This document shows positions 63,937 through 64,000 of a stretch of 64,000 bases of DNA, piece by piece. The translations under genes and the position numbers were made by a program. The stretch is from the NCBI RefSeq assembly GCF_014904815.1, contig NZ_JACZFR010000037.1:1-64000 (forward strand). Direction: 5' to 3'. The notes under the pieces are model-generated. The model had not been told where the DNA came from and did not search any database. It saw only the letters and a program-made list of their open reading frames with translations. The DNA is from Microbulbifer taiwanensis (GTDB lineage: Bacteria; Pseudomonadota; Gammaproteobacteria; Pseudomonadales; Cellvibrionaceae). Position 1 is the stretch's first letter, and each line of letters begins with the position of its first letter.

Positions 63937-64000
63937 CACCGCAGGCAGGAATATCTATCTGTCCGGGTCCCTGGCCTCGGTCTACGTCAGGACGGCGGCG
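63929..64000 (+). CDS. Start of a probable transporter gene (partial)
   Basis: An open frame from ATG 63929 runs off the end of the window; the visible 24 residues (IYLSGSLASVYVRTAA and neighbours) resemble the N-terminus of MATE-type efflux transporters, which I recall as frequent neighbours of DUF2239 genes. The overlap with the DUF2239 stop supports it being a real gene. The identity is tentative. Confidence 0.45.
   Translation, partial: MPDTAGRNIYLSGSLASVYVRTAA

Overview
The window is a stretch of GC-rich bacterial chromosome of ordinary gammaproteobacterial character. It carries CmoA/CmoB/CmoM, RsmJ, SdaA, HrpB, NfuA, a cobalamin-dependent MetH followed by a DUF2970 protein, and TyrR/PhhA. 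The secreted or lipid-anchored glycoside hydrolases (GH16 with CBM6 and beta/gamma-crystallin modules; a GH114-like lipoprotein), several exported peptidases and many palindromic intergenic repeats suggest a marine polysaccharide degrader of the Microbulbifer/Cellvibrionales kind. That placement is inference; there is no rRNA to confirm it. I see no tRNA, rRNA, CRISPR array, intact insertion sequence or prophage.

Layout. 1-512 is gene-free. 513-5.6 kb: a membrane-anchored LEA-like protein, a SpoIIAA-like protein, rsmJ, sdaA and the cmoA-cmoB operon. 5.7-19 kb: an M16C metalloprotease, a DUF599 protein, a MazG-like hydrolase, cmoM, a membrane J-domain protein, a porin-like protein, a methyltransferase, msrA, sseA, an S33 peptidase lipoprotein, a TRIC channel and gcdH. 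19.2-25.1 kb: a coupled three-gene RND efflux operon (outer-membrane factor, adaptor, pump). 25.3-32.3 kb: a KefB-like antiporter, an Lrp regulator, phhA divergent from a TyrR-type regulator with a perfect TyrR box, an Mpo1-like protein, a CaiB/BaiF CoA-transferase and a truncated MreB-like membrane protein. 32.4-43 kb: a lipoprotein made of about twelve 49-residue propeller repeats, asnS, a coupled ATP-grasp/CocE pair, and the sulfite reductase/DUF934 pair with a divergent 38-residue membrane peptide. 43.4-50.7 kb: DUF2970, metH, a DJ-1/PfpI-like protein, nfuA and the GH16 enzyme. 51-59 kb: the GH114-like lipoprotein, hrpB, a MarR-ferric reductase operon behind two tandem operators, a prolyl oligopeptidase and pyroglutamyl peptidase. 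59.8-63.2 kb: a DUF3302-HlyD-NodT-K+ channel operon. The window ends with a DUF2239 gene and the start of a probable transporter.

How the genes fit together. cmoA, cmoB and cmoM act successively on wobble uridine 34 of tRNA. The sulfite reductase, DUF934 and metH form a sulfur-to-methionine theme, and cysI and metH share an 11-bp upstream motif. phhA, the TyrR-like regulator and the nearby Lrp regulator look like an aromatic amino-acid catabolic module. gcdH and the CoA-transferase could both serve glutaryl-CoA metabolism. The least explained units are the ATP-grasp/CocE pair, the DUF3302-HlyD-NodT-channel operon, the repeat lipoprotein and the MreB fragment.
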